Assembly (NCBI GenBank): GCA_903906365.1
Contig: CAIVKC010000022.1
Span: 1-64,000 of the forward strand
Source of the DNA: an uncultured Bacteroidota bacterium
Lineage (GTDB): Bacteria; Bacteroidota; Bacteroidia; Chitinophagales; Chitinophagaceae
Reading direction: 5' to 3'
Length of the DNA: 64,000 nt
Shown: piece by piece, positions 14,461-23,627 of the stretch
Numbering within the stretch: position 1 is the first letter of the stretch
Layout of the letters: the number at the start of each line of letters is the position of its first letter
Notes under the pieces: model-generated
What the model was told of the DNA's origin: nothing
The model's input: the letters and a program-made list of their open reading frames with translations, nothing else
Databases searched by the model: none
Translations under genes and position numbers: made by a program

Positions 14461-16395
14461 ATGGATATTAAACCAGGCCCTTTACTGCAGAAAATCGATT
14501 CTCCCGCAGACCTCAAGAAACTCAACAGGGAGGAATTGCAGCAGGCAACCAATGAATTGCGGCAATACATCATCGATGTGGTGAGCGTTTATGGGGGCCA
14601 TTTCGGGGCCGGTCTGGGGGTTGTGGAACTGACCGTGGCCCTGCATTATATTTTCAATACCCCCTATGACCAGCTCGTCTGGGATGTAGGTCATCAGGCC
14701 TATGGTCATAAAATACTTACCGGCCGCCGGGATAATTTTGCCACCAACCGGAAATATGGCGGCCTGAGCGGTTTTCCCAAACGCAGCGAAAGTCCCTACG
14801 ACACTTTTGGGGTGGGACATTCCTCCACCTCCATCAGTGCCGCGCTGGGAATGGCCATGGCGGCCAAATACAAGGGTGAAAAAGACAAAAAGGTGGTGGC
14901 GGTGATCGGGGATGGTGCGCTCACGGCCGGTCTGGCCTTTGAAGGTATGAACCATGCCGGCGTGGCCGATACCGATTTGCTGATCATCCTCAATGACAAC
15001 TGCATGAGCATTGACCCCAATGTCGGTGCCCTCAAAGAATACCTGACCGATATCACCACCTCCCAGACCTACAATAAATTCAAGGACGATATCTGGAAGG
15101 CCCTCGGCAAACTCCCTGTAGGCAAGCATTTCAGCCGCGAAGTGGCAAGCAAGATCGAACACAGCATTAAGAGCTTTGTGAACAAAAGCAGTAATTTGTT
15201 TGAGGCGCTGAACCTGCGTTATTTCGGTCCCATCGACGGACATAACCTGACCAAGCTCGTTGATACCCTCAATGACCTGAAGAATATTCCGGGACCTAAA
15301 CTATTGCATGTCATTACCATGAAAGGCAAGGGCTTTGCCCAGGCAGAGAAAGACCAGACCAAATGGCATGCCCCGGGCCTGTTTGACAAAATCACCGGGG
15401 AGATTTATAAGAAGCAATATGAGCTTCCCCAGCCACCCAAATACCAGGACGTTTTTGGACAGACCATCATTGAACTGGCAGAGAAAAATAAACTCATTTT
15501 CGGCGTCACGCCCGCCATGCCGAGCGGCTCCTCGATGAAATGGATGATGGAAAAACTCCCTGACCGGGCTTTTGACGTGGGTATTTGCGAACAGCATGCG
15601 GTGACCCTGAGTGCTGGCATGGCCACTCAGGGCATGCGGGTATTCTGTAATATTTATTCCTCCTTCATGCAACGCGCCTATGACCAGGTGATTCATGATG
15701 TGGCCATACAAAACCTACCGGTGGTTTTCTGCCTGGACAGGGCCGGGCTGGTGGGGGAAGACGGGCCCACCCATCACGGGGCCTATGACATCGCCTATAT
15801 GCGCTGCATACCCAACCTGGTGGTCAGTGCCCCGATGAATGAAAGTGAACTCCGCAATCTCATGTACACATCCCAGCTGGAATCCACCAGCCAGCCTTTC
15901 GTGATACGTTATCCCCGCGGAGAGGGGGTGATGCCCGAATGGCGCACCGAAATGAAGGAAATAAAGATCGGAACAGGCAGGAAAATAAAAGACGGTGAGG
16001 ACCTGGCCATTCTGACCCTTGGCCATCCGGGTAATTTTGCAGCCGCCGCCATCCGGGAGCTCAGGACCGAAGGCATCAACCCGGCCCATTTTGACATGCG
16101 TTTTGCAAAACCCCTGGATGAAGGGCTTCTCCACGAAGTATTTGCCAAATTCAAAAGAATCATTACCGTGGAGGATGGAACGGTAGTGGGCGGATTTGGT
16201 TCTGCCGTGCTGGAATTCATGTCACAACATGACTACCATGCAGAAGTGAAAATACTGGGTATCCCTGATTCCATCGTCGAACACGGAACCCTGAAGGAAC
16301 TGCAGCAGGAATGTGGTTTTGATGCCGGCAGTATTGCCAAAACCGCCCGCGACATGCTCACAGACAAGGTCAGGGTAAGTACCCTGCATCAATAA
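14461..16395 (+). CDS. dxs: 1-deoxy-D-xylulose-5-phosphate synthase
   Basis: 644 residues, full length. It joins pyruvate and glyceraldehyde 3-phosphate to DXP, the first step of the MEP isoprenoid pathway, in the cytoplasm. The N-terminal domain carries the thiamine diphosphate motif GDGALTAGLAFEGMNHAG...N (about 147-181) and the GHSSTSISAALGMAMA segment. The central domain has the catalytic Glu in VGICEQHAVTLSAGMA (about 375), and the transketolase C-terminal domain follows. It is monocistronic with its own terminator. No other MEP gene is in the window. Confidence 0.97.
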   Translation: MDIKPGPLLQKIDSPADLKKLNREELQQATNELRQYIIDVVSVYGGHFGAGLGVVELTVALHYIFNTPYDQLVWDVGHQAYGHKILTGRRDNFATNRKYGGLSGFPKRSESPYDTFGVGHSSTSISAALGMAMAAKYKGEKDKKVVAVIGDGALTAGLAFEGMNHAGVADTDLLIILNDNCMSIDPNVGALKEYLTDITTSQTYNKFKDDIWKALGKLPVGKHFSREVASKIEHSIKSFVNKSSNLFEALNLRYFGPIDGHNLTKLVDTLNDLKNIPGPKLLHVITMKGKGFAQAEKDQTKWHAPGLFDKITGEIYKKQYELPQPPKYQDVFGQTIIELAEKNKLIFGVTPAMPSGSSMKWMMEKLPDRAFDVGICEQHAVTLSAGMATQGMRVFCNIYSSFMQRAYDQVIHDVAIQNLPVVFCLDRAGLVGEDGPTHHGAYDIAYMRCIPNLVVSAPMNESELRNLMYTSQLESTSQPFVIRYPRGEGVMPEWRTEMKEIKIGTGRKIKDGEDLAILTLGHPGNFAAAAIRELRTEGINPAHFDMRFAKPLDEGLLHEVFAKFKRIITVEDGTVVGGFGSAVLEFMSQHDYHAEVKILGIPDSIVEHGTLKELQQECGFDAGSIAKTARDMLTDKVRVSTLHQ

Positions 16396-16414
16396 TCGTA
16401 TAAAATTCAAAAGG

Positions 16415-16453
16415 ACAGGGCCGGTCTGCTTAGCAGCACCGGCCCTGTTTTAT
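16415..16453 (+). terminator. intrinsic terminator of dxs
   Basis: A perfect 11-bp stem, ACAGGGCCGGT (16415-16425) with ACCGGCCCTGT (16438-16448), followed by TTTTATTT. Confidence 0.9.
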
Positions 16454-16551
16454 TTCATCACTGGATACCGGGCCCGGAAAACGCGGTGCATAGCCAGGGC
16501 CAGGGTGGTCCCCTGCGGTCATATCCTGTTTAAAAGCCTTCTTGAAGGTAA

Positions 16552-17271
16552 TTACGCAGGCAGGATCATGGGTATTTCAATGGCCAGTACGCTGGAAGCC
16601 TGCAGGGCCCGGATGGAAAATGAATCAGTCTCCCAGATGCCCATACCGTCCCTTTTTGCCAGGGTTTTACCATCAACGAGCAGCTCCCCTTCGATGACAA
16701 AAACATAGACCCCGCTGCCAGAAAACCTGCTGACATAATCCAGGCTGCTGCCCTGGCTGATATCGGCCAGCGCAAATCGTGCATCCTGGTTTATCCAGAG
16801 GCCTGCATCGGAAACTTCCGGGCTGACGACTACCTGCCAGCGGTTATGGCGCCCCGACGGATCAAAGGTTTTCTGATCGTAGCGCGGTTTGATTTGCAGG
16901 ACCTTGGGCAGTACCCATACCTGCAGGAAATTTACCGGGTCGGTTTTGGAATAATTGTACTCCGAATGGCTTATGCCACTGCCCGCACTCATGATCTGCA
17001 CGTCACCGGTCCGGATGATTCCGTCGGTGCCCGTGCTGTCCTTATGGGCCAGAGAGCCGTTGAGGGGAATGGACACAATTTCCATATTATCATGGGGATG
17101 CGTCCCAAACCCACCGCCGCCGCTGACCACATCATCATTGAGCACCCGAAGGGCTCCAAAATGGACTTTTTCAGGATTGTACCACCGGCCGAAACTAAAG
17201 GAATGATGACTGTCAAGCCAGCCGAAATTTACATGCCCCCTTTCGGAAGCGGGGTGAAATATTGATTTCAT
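16552..17271 (-). CDS. pirin-family bicupin protein (YhaK/YhhW type)
   Basis: 239 residues from the ATG at 17271; the ten extra upstream codons lack a plausible leader. The N-terminal cupin has the pirin metal-binding pattern FGTHPHDNMEIVSIPLNG with His and Glu ligands. A GSGISHSEYN motif and a C-terminal cupin with GVYVFVIEGELLVDG follow. Members bind one metal ion, and some show quercetinase activity; the physiological substrate is not known. Single gene. Confidence 0.9.
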   Translation of the reverse strand: MKSIFHPASERGHVNFGWLDSHHSFSFGRWYNPEKVHFGALRVLNDDVVSGGGGFGTHPHDNMEIVSIPLNGSLAHKDSTGTDGIIRTGDVQIMSAGSGISHSEYNYSKTDPVNFLQVWVLPKVLQIKPRYDQKTFDPSGRHNRWQVVVSPEVSDAGLWINQDARFALADISQGSSLDYVSRFSGSGVYVFVIEGELLVDGKTLAKRDGMGIWETDSFSIRALQASSVLAIEIPMILPA

Positions 17272-17379
17272 AATGAATGATCCTCCTTTTTTAATGTTCA
17301 AACATCAATTTAGATGCCAATTCCCGCATGCCTGACAAGGGACTGTTTTCAGGACTTTCCGTCAGTCAGGCCAGCATTT

Positions 17380-18159
17380 TCAGGGAACAAACAGGGTATC
17401 TTCTTCCTCGGAGCGGTTCTCATTGAATTCCACAATGAAATTATTGCGGCCTTCCCCGATGATAATGGTCATGTATTTTGCCTGGACCAGTTCAAGCATC
17501 GACAGGAAGAGGAATATGGCATGGATGCGGTTCTGGCAGACTTCAAATATCTTCTCGAAGGAAAGCACTTTTTCCCTGCGGACCAGTTCAAGCATGTGAT
17601 CCCGGCTCTCCTCCATGGTGTAATTGTACTTGACAACCGTGTGGACAGGCTTATTCTGACGTTCCTGCAGGCGCTGAACCACCTTTTCAAAGGCTTTCAT
17701 CAGCTTGAAAAGGGTAATATTTTGTATTTCCGTGCCTTCGCCTGACTCTTCGCCAATCATCGAAATCTCCCGGTGCAGGTTTCCGCGGCGGACCATCAGC
17801 ATCCGGACTGCTTCCATTTCTGCCATCCGGGCTGCGGCTTCCTTGTACCGCTTGTACTCCAGGAGTTTGTCAATGAGTTCCTGGCGGGGATCTATCTCAT
17901 TGCCCTGCTCATCAAGCTCCTTGCGGGGCAGCAGCATCTTGGCCTTGATACGCATCAGCGTGGAAACAAACAGGATGAATTCGCTGGATAATTCGATATT
18001 CAGGCTTTCCTGGCTGTGGATGTAATCCAGGAAATCATTGATGATCTTGGTGATGGGAATATTATAGATATCCAGTTCGTCGCGTTCCACAAAGAAGACC
18101 AGCAGGTCAAAAGGGCCCTCGAACTGGGGTAACTTGATCTGGTATGATTGATTGCTCAC
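17380..18159 (-). CDS. scpA: segregation and condensation protein A
   Basis: 259 residues from a GTG at 18157-18159. The frame stays open to an ATG at 18228, but that part lies within a terminator hairpin, and the family starts about ten residues before FEGPFDLL. ScpA is the kleisin that bridges SMC heads with ScpB in the bacterial condensin. Seen: FEGPFDLLVFFVERDELDIYNIPI at the N-terminus (SMC contact), EFILFVSTLMRIKAKMLLP, and a C-terminal winged helix (VLSFEKIFEVCQNRIHAIFLFLSMLELVQAK, read as two pieces). scpB and smc are not in this window. Confidence 0.92.
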   Translation of the reverse strand: MSNQSYQIKLPQFEGPFDLLVFFVERDELDIYNIPITKIINDFLDYIHSQESLNIELSSEFILFVSTLMRIKAKMLLPRKELDEQGNEIDPRQELIDKLLEYKRYKEAAARMAEMEAVRMLMVRRGNLHREISMIGEESGEGTEIQNITLFKLMKAFEKVVQRLQERQNKPVHTVVKYNYTMEESRDHMLELVRREKVLSFEKIFEVCQNRIHAIFLFLSMLELVQAKYMTIIIGEGRNNFIVEFNENRSEEEDTLFVP

Positions 18160-18175
18160 AATAGTCGGTTTTATT

Positions 18176-18226
18176 GAAAAACAGGATGCCGGTTCCCTCC
18201 GCCAACAGGCGGCACCCGGAACCGGC
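18176..18226 (-). terminator. intrinsic terminator of the DUF3078 gene
   Basis: GCCGGTTCC (18188-18196) pairs perfectly with GGAACCGGC (18218-18226), with an inner CCGCC/GGCGG stem. On the minus strand it is followed by a T-rich tail at 18182-18176. Confidence 0.8.
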
Positions 18227-18257
18227 AAATGTAATCAATAGCCGCAAAATGCGGATG

Positions 18258-19196
18258 CTAAAATTTATAGGCCAGTCCGATTCCCATCAGCTCCTGAATC
18301 TGGGGTTTGGGACCTCCTGAACTGCCATCCGAGTTGACCGTCTTGATGTCATTGTCATAGATCATGTTGACGGAGAGGTTCATGCTAATGAGCCTGGACA
18401 CTTTCACCGACAGGATATTTGTCCAGTAAAGACTGATATTCTGCGGGTTATGAAGGTAGTTTGAAAACAGGTCCAGCCGGGTCTGGTAAACACTGTTGGC
18501 GCTGATCTTTACCTTGTAGTTCAGCGAGGAATAGGCACCAAACTGAAAACGGACATTTTTGCCGCTATCCACCCCATAGGCGCCTTTGGCGGCCAGTGAA
18601 TCGTTGTGAACAATCACCCACCGGGCCGTGGCCGGGGATATAAAGAAGGAGAAATTGTCATTGGGTTTGTAATCCATACCGAGGGAAAGCAGCACATAGG
18701 CCGGAGCCAAAAAGGTGGAAGTCAGGGTCTTGGAACTGTTAGACCCGTAGGAATATCCCTTGTCAAACTGGCTGCGGAAATTGAACAGCCCGCTCAGGTA
18801 CCATTTTTTGCCCAGGTCGTATCCGTATTTGGAAACCAGGTCCATCCGGTCATCCGATTTGCGCTGCCCCAGGCTGGTGGTACTTACAATACCGTAAGCC
18901 AGGTCCAGGGTATTGTCCCAGGAATGCTTTCCCTTCAGGTATAAGGCATGCACATTGAGATAGGTGGACAGGGAAAGAGAGGAATTATCACCGCCTGCCG
19001 CCCAGTTACTCAGTGCGGCCTGGTTGAAATTCAGGTTATACAGGCCGCCCGTTTTCCATACTTTGACAATCGTATCAGAGGCGTCTTTTGCGATCACCTT
19101 GGTCGCCGCTGTTTTCAATTCCTGGACAACCTTGTCCTGCGAAAAACCAAAGCTGATGACCATGGTGGCCGCAATAACCATAAAGACCTTTTTCAT
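18258..19196 (-). CDS. DUF3078 outer-membrane beta-barrel-like protein
   Basis: 312 residues from the ATG at 19196, with a signal peptide (KKVFMVIAATMVISFGFSQ). The mature part matches the Bacteroidota DUF3078 family: WKTGGLYNLNFNQAALSNWAAGG near the start, then alternating aromatic strands (HSWDNTLDLAYGIV, KWYLSGLFNFRSQF, MDYKPNDNFSFFISPATARW). It is predicted to sit in the outer membrane. Function is unknown. The promoter at 19259-19266 supports this start. Confidence 0.9.
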   Translation of the reverse strand: MKKVFMVIAATMVISFGFSQDKVVQELKTAATKVIAKDASDTIVKVWKTGGLYNLNFNQAALSNWAAGGDNSSLSLSTYLNVHALYLKGKHSWDNTLDLAYGIVSTTSLGQRKSDDRMDLVSKYGYDLGKKWYLSGLFNFRSQFDKGYSYGSNSSKTLTSTFLAPAYVLLSLGMDYKPNDNFSFFISPATARWVIVHNDSLAAKGAYGVDSGKNVRFQFGAYSSLNYKVKISANSVYQTRLDLFSNYLHNPQNISLYWTNILSVKVSRLISMNLSVNMIYDNDIKTVNSDGSSGGPKPQIQELMGIGLAYKF

Positions 19197-19258
19197 AAAA
19201 TAAAAGTTTAGTAATAAAAATGCCAACTGACTCTCCCCACATTTTCCCAAAAGGGCTG

Positions 19259-19266
19259 CAAATGTA
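19259..19266 (-). promoter_or_regulatory. -7 box of the DUF3078 gene
   Basis: TACATTTG on the minus strand matches TAnnTTTG. The start would be near 19252, leaving a leader of about 55 nt. Confidence 0.5.
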
Positions 19267-19298
19267 AAAAAGATTCAATTGGCAATAAGAGAAGCAGC

Positions 19299-19667
19299 TT
19301 ATTTTTTTAGGGAATCCCGTATTTCCATCAGCAGTTTATCGGTGCTGGATGGCTCCTGGGCAGAGGGTACTTTTTTCTTTTCCAGGCTCTTCATGCCTTT
19401 GATGATGATAAACAGGATAAATGCAATGATGACGAACTTGATAACCGCTGCCAGGAAACTGCCGTATTTAACGGCGCCCCAGGCCAGTTTGTCAATATCC
19501 TGCAGGTTGGCCGCTTTCAGGGCCGGAGCCAGCAGCAGGGGGGTGATCACATTTTCCACCAGTGAAGAAACGATGGCATTAAAAGCAGCGCCGATGACCA
19601 CGGCAACCGCCAGATCAATGACATTACCTCTTAAGACGAAGTCTTTGAATTCCTTGAGCATTCCCAT
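19299..19667 (-). CDS. mscL: large-conductance mechanosensitive channel
   Basis: 122 residues, within the family range. MscL opens under membrane tension and releases solutes in osmotic downshock. Seen: the N-terminal amphipathic helix (MLKEFKDFVLRGNVIDLAVAVVIG, in two parts), pore helix TM1 (AVAVVIGAAFNAIVSSLVENVITP), a short periplasmic loop, TM2 (about 68-92) and the cytoplasmic bundle (STDKLLMEIRDSLKK). Single gene. Confidence 0.96.
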   Translation of the reverse strand: MGMLKEFKDFVLRGNVIDLAVAVVIGAAFNAIVSSLVENVITPLLLAPALKAANLQDIDKLAWGAVKYGSFLAAVIKFVIIAFILFIIIKGMKSLEKKKVPSAQEPSSTDKLLMEIRDSLKK

Positions 19668-19773
19668 AAATGTTGGTTTTAGTTATTGAAGATATTATAT
19701 AAACTTTTGATAGATTGGTACCGGGAAATTAATGTTTTTTTTGAACCGGTCAGTGCCAGCAGCAAAAAAATGA

Positions 19774-20520
19774 TTATTTCTTCAGGCCCGGATATTGCAT
19801 ATCCATCTTGCGCAGGGTATCCCGCAGGGTGGTCGCCACGATGTATTCCTTGTACCAGTTCTGGTCAGCGGGTACGATGATCCAGGGAATATCGTTGCAA
19901 TGCTCAAAGCAGTCCTCAAACATTTTCATATATTCATCCCAGAACTTGGCTTCCTCAAAGTCTTTTTCGTTGTATTTCCACTGTTTGCTGGGATTCTTAA
20001 TCCTTTCCTGGAGTCGGTCATGCTGTTCGGCGGGCGAAATGTGGAGATAGAATTTCAGGATGCTGGTATGGTTGTGCACACTCAGGAGCTTTTCAAAATC
20101 GTTGATGGCTTCCATCCGCCGGTAGGCGGTTTTGTCATCACACCATTTGTGGACCCTTGTTATCAGAATATCCTCGTAATGGGACCTGTTGAATATTTGT
20201 ATCATACCCTTCCCGGGCGCATGGGCATGCGCCCGCCATAGAAAATCATGGGAAAGTTCCTCGGGAGTGGGGGTCTTAAATGAATGCACACTCACCCCCT
20301 GCGGATTGAGTTTGCCAAACACATTCCTGATGACGCCATCCTTACCGCTGGCATCCATGCCCTGTATCACCACCAGGACCGAGTGTTTGGATTGAGCGTA
20401 CAGGAGGTTTTGGAGCTCATCGAGTTCAAGCAGTATTTTTTCCAGCTTGCCCTTGGTCTTTTGCTTGTCCATGTCCCGGGGGGCACAGGTGTCGGTATTT
20501 TTCAATGAAACTTTTCCCAT
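19774..20520 (-). CDS. ppk2: polyphosphate kinase 2 family protein
   Basis: 248 residues, a one-domain PPK2. It transfers phosphate between polyphosphate and nucleotides (AMP, ADP or GDP depending on class). Seen: Walker A-like GMDASGKDG (about 54-62), the lid region DFLWRAHAHAPGKGMIQIFNRSHYED (read in parts, about 92-117), and RVHKWCDD. The WRAHAHAPGKG/FNRSHYED type is that of the nucleotide mono/diphosphate kinases. Class assignment by eye is uncertain. Single gene. Confidence 0.9.
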   Translation of the reverse strand: MGKVSLKNTDTCAPRDMDKQKTKGKLEKILLELDELQNLLYAQSKHSVLVVIQGMDASGKDGVIRNVFGKLNPQGVSVHSFKTPTPEELSHDFLWRAHAHAPGKGMIQIFNRSHYEDILITRVHKWCDDKTAYRRMEAINDFEKLLSVHNHTSILKFYLHISPAEQHDRLQERIKNPSKQWKYNEKDFEEAKFWDEYMKMFEDCFEHCNDIPWIIVPADQNWYKEYIVATTLRDTLRKMDMQYPGLKK

Positions 20521-20700
20521 ATAGCTTGCCTGTCATTTAGGTGGTAGGAAGGGGCCAGCCCCGGATAATAGGCAGACTTAGCAGTTTATCTTTTTTTCAG
20601 GGGTCATGCCGGACATTAAAGACCCGGGCTGTAATGCGGGCTTTTGGCGCGGGCAGGTTCCCCGCGGCCTTTCAGGGGTAGGGAAAAAAGGCGGCTTCCC

Positions 20701-21264
20701 TCAAACGGACATGATCTCCTTTTCCTTGGAAGCCAGGTGCTTTTCCACCAGGGCGATATGTTTGTCGGTGGTGTCCTGTATCTTTTTTTCCGCATCCTTG
20801 GCCTCATCCTCGCTCAGGCCTTCCTTCTGCAGTTTTTTTATTTCCTCTATGGCCTCCCGGCGGATATTTCGTATGGCCACTTTGGAATGCTCCCCTTCGC
20901 CGTTGGCACGTTTTACGAATTCCCTGCGCCGCTCTTCGGTCAGGGGGGGCATGAACAGCCGAATGATATTGCCGTCATTTTGCGGGGTGACACCCAGGTT
21001 CGCATTGATGATGGATCGTTCAATGGGCTGGAGCATGTTTTTCTCCCAGGGCTGGATGGTCAGGGTACGGGCATCCATGGCCGACACATTGGCCACCTGG
21101 TTGATGGTGGTGGGATTGCCGTAATAATCCACGGTGAGGCCTTCCAGCATCTGGGGGTTGGCTTTGCCGGCCCTTATCTTGGTGAGCTCGGTCTCTAAAT
21201 GGTTCAATGCTTTTTGCATAAGATCCTGGGTATCTTCCAGGACCAACAATAGATCGTCTGACAT
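20701..21264 (-). CDS. frr: ribosome recycling factor
   Basis: 187 residues. RRF splits post-termination ribosomes together with EF-G. The two-domain signature is present: ALNHLETELTKIRAGKANPQML (split around TKIRAGKA), a central beta domain (LTVDYYGNPTTINQVANVS), GNIIRLFMPPLTEERRREFVK, and the long C-terminal helix. pyrH, its common neighbour, is not adjacent here. A consensus promoter lies directly upstream. Confidence 0.97.
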   Translation of the reverse strand: MSDDLLLVLEDTQDLMQKALNHLETELTKIRAGKANPQMLEGLTVDYYGNPTTINQVANVSAMDARTLTIQPWEKNMLQPIERSIINANLGVTPQNDGNIIRLFMPPLTEERRREFVKRANGEGEHSKVAIRNIRREAIEEIKKLQKEGLSEDEAKDAEKKIQDTTDKHIALVEKHLASKEKEIMSV

Positions 21265-21286
21265 ATGGAATTGATTAACAGCGATG

Positions 21287-21317
21287 CAAACCTACATCAA
21301 ATGGGAATTTAGGCAAA
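21287..21317 (-). promoter_or_regulatory. promoter of frr
   Basis: On the minus strand TTTG (21317-21314), 19 nt, TAGGTTTG (21294-21287). This is an exact match to the Bacteroidota TTTG-N19-TAnnTTTG promoter and one of the clearest in the window. Confidence 0.75.
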
Positions 21318-21379
21318 ATAAGCGACGAAAAAATATTTGCCTCCGCGGAAATACGCAAGGGCCGGTCGGGGGGATTATC

Positions 21380-22525
21380 CTAATTCTTCTGCTCCAGCAC
21401 AGAGGAGTCCTTGGTAAAAGGCACCAGTTTGGAGGCCTTCAGTTCCCCATTGCTTTCCTGGACAATCTTGGTGACCACGAGCCTCGACCTGGTTCGCATA
21501 TAATAGAAGACGCCGATGATGCTGAAGAAAATAACCAGCACCGAAAATATCAGCAGGGTACAACCCAGGGAGCGGCCCATGTAAATGAGGCCAACAACCG
21601 CCAGGTTGATGGACAACAGGATGAAGGTAATCGTGCGGTGCGAGAAACCCCTGTCCAGCAGCAGGTGGTGAATGTGGTTCCTGTCCGGGGAGAAGGGCGA
21701 GCGGCGGTGAAAAATTCGAATGGCGAAAACACGCAGCGTATCCAGCAGCGGAATCATGAGTATGGCAAACCCTATGGCGGGTGCCGACTCAATGGGGTAG
21801 CTGACATCGGGTGAATTGGCCACGTTAATAAACTTAATCACCAGGATCGCGTTGACCATTCCGATGAGCAGGGAACCGGTATCCCCCATAAATATTTTGG
21901 CGGGCTGGAAGTTGAATATCAGAAAAGCCATCAGGCTGCCTGCCAGTGAAAAGGCCAGGATGGAATAGGATGGGATGTTTACATACAAAAAGAATATGCC
22001 GAACATGGTTAAGGACATCACGCCCAGGCTTCCGGCCAGTCCGTCAATCCCGTCGATGAGGTTGAAGGAATTCACGATGACGATCACGGCAAAATAAGTT
22101 AGTAGCAGGCTGAACATTTCAGGAAGCTGGTCGATGCCCAGGAAACCGTGCATGCTTCTGATCTGGATCTGCCCGTAATAAATGATCATGAAGGCCGCCA
22201 GCACCTGGCCAATGAATTTTTTAACCGGGGAAATGACCAGGATATCGTCCTTCAGGCCTAGGAAGAAGATGACCATGGCGGCAGCTATAAAATACTGGAA
22301 TTCCCCACTCTGGTTGAAATGCACGGTCAGCAGGCATCCAAAAACAAATCCCCCGAAAATGGCCAGGCCCCCCAGTGGGGTAATCGGCGTACGATGCACC
22401 TTCCTTTCGTCCGGCACGTCGAATAGCTTTTTCATTTCGGCTACATTGATTATTACCGGAATAGCCAGAAAGGTAATAGTGAAGGCAATTACTATTGAAA
22501 GTAATACATCAAACATTAGCATCAT
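21380..22525 (-). CDS. MraY/WecA-family undecaprenyl-phosphate glycosyl-1-phosphate transferase
   Basis: 381 residues from the ATG at 22525; the open frame to 22549 crosses the promoter. Ten to eleven transmembrane helices. Family motifs are PDERKVHRTPITPLGGLAIF (conserved cytoplasmic loop), LGLKDDI (catalytic Asp pair), NSFNLIDGIDGLAG, and KIFMGDTGSLLIG. DRNHIHHLLLDRG is the C-terminal HIHH motif typical of WecA/TagO rather than MraY. It starts a lipid-linked surface glycan by moving a sugar phosphate to undecaprenyl phosphate. Which sugar is unknown. Single gene. Confidence 0.92.
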   Translation of the reverse strand: MMLMFDVLLSIVIAFTITFLAIPVIINVAEMKKLFDVPDERKVHRTPITPLGGLAIFGGFVFGCLLTVHFNQSGEFQYFIAAAMVIFFLGLKDDILVISPVKKFIGQVLAAFMIIYYGQIQIRSMHGFLGIDQLPEMFSLLLTYFAVIVIVNSFNLIDGIDGLAGSLGVMSLTMFGIFFLYVNIPSYSILAFSLAGSLMAFLIFNFQPAKIFMGDTGSLLIGMVNAILVIKFINVANSPDVSYPIESAPAIGFAILMIPLLDTLRVFAIRIFHRRSPFSPDRNHIHHLLLDRGFSHRTITFILLSINLAVVGLIYMGRSLGCTLLIFSVLVIFFSIIGVFYYMRTRSRLVVTKIVQESNGELKASKLVPFTKDSSVLEQKN

Positions 22526-22534
22526 TTTGAGGTA

Positions 22535-22542
22535 CAAAAATA
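22535..22542 (-). promoter_or_regulatory. -7 box of the WecA-family gene
   Basis: TATTTTTG on the minus strand matches TAnnTTTG. The transcript would begin just upstream of the ATG at 22525. Confidence 0.5.
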
Positions 22543-22721
22543 TAGTCAATTTTCATAAAAGGTGGAAAAAAACAACCCTTACTAGCCTGATGCAAGTTAG
22601 TTGTAAATTCTAAAGGGGGGAAATTTGATCAGTCAACAGGTTTGAATTTTTTAAAGGGAATGGACATCAAAATAGTGTAAAAGTTTAATAATTGCAATAT
22701 AAGTGGATAAATAAATTCCGT

Positions 22722-22729
22722 TAGCTTTG
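22722..22729 (+). promoter_or_regulatory. -7 box of the transketolase gene
   Basis: TAGCTTTG matches TAnnTTTG, 28 nt before the ATG at 22757. Confidence 0.5.
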
Positions 22730-22756
22730 CCGCCACAATAGCTCAATAAAATTTAT

Positions 22757-23590
22757 ATGGCTGATTTAAAACAAATTGCCACGCAAATCCGCAGGGATGT
22801 CCTTCGTATGGTTCATGGAGTGTCCTCTGGTCACCCGGGGGGGTCGCTGGGTTGTGCAGACTTTTTTACCGCATTGTATTTTAATGTTATGGAGCATAAT
22901 CCCCGCTTTACCATGGATGGTAAAAACGAGGACCTTTTCTTCTTGTCCAATGGACATATTTCACCGGTCTGGTATTCCACCCTGGCCAGGTCCGGTTATT
23001 TTGAAATCAGTGAGCTGGCGAGTTTCCGCAAGCTCAATACCCGCCTGCAGGGCCATCCCGCTACCGCCGAACACCTGCCAGGCATACGGATGGCCAGCGG
23101 ATCCCTGGGACAGGGGCTGAGTGTGGCCATTGGGGCCGCCCTGACCAAGAAACTGAACCAGGAAACCAAGCTGGTCTATTCCCTGCACGGGGACGGCGAA
23201 CTGGAAGAAGGCCAGATCTGGGAGGCCGTGCTGTTTGCAGCGCACCATAACGTGGATAACCTCATCTCCACCATCGACTGGAACGGGCAGCAGATCGACG
23301 GCACCACGGCGGCCGTAGGCGGCCTGGGTAATATCCGCGAGAAATTTGAAGCCTTTGGCTGGCTGACACTGGAAATGAACGGGAACGATATGGATGGGGT
23401 GATTGGCGGCCTGCAGCAGGCACGGAATCTAACCGGGCAGGGAAAACCGGTGGCCATCATGATGCATACCGTGATGGGTAAGGGCGTGGACTTCATGGAA
23501 AACGACCATAACTGGCACGGTACCGCCCCCAATGACGAGCAGCTCCAAAAAGCCCTGGCCCAGCTTCCCTCCACCCTGGCAGATTACTAA
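22757..23590 (+). CDS. transketolase, N-terminal subunit
   Basis: 277 residues, covering only the thiamine-diphosphate-binding half. Seen: HGVSSGHPGGSLGCADFF, the SNGHISP segment, GSLGQGLSVAIGAAL, and GDGELEEGQIWEA as the TPP motif, ending at VMGKGVDFMEN. In split transketolases the second half (pyrimidine-binding domain) is encoded by the next gene. Here the next gene is convergent and unrelated, so the partner must be elsewhere. The split enzyme works in the non-oxidative pentose phosphate pathway. Confidence 0.93.
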   Translation: MADLKQIATQIRRDVLRMVHGVSSGHPGGSLGCADFFTALYFNVMEHNPRFTMDGKNEDLFFLSNGHISPVWYSTLARSGYFEISELASFRKLNTRLQGHPATAEHLPGIRMASGSLGQGLSVAIGAALTKKLNQETKLVYSLHGDGELEEGQIWEAVLFAAHHNVDNLISTIDWNGQQIDGTTAAVGGLGNIREKFEAFGWLTLEMNGNDMDGVIGGLQQARNLTGQGKPVAIMMHTVMGKGVDFMENDHNWHGTAPNDEQLQKALAQLPSTLADY

Positions 23591-23627
23591 CAGCCAGCGG
23601 CCCGGCCGCGGCTTAGGCCCATTCCAA

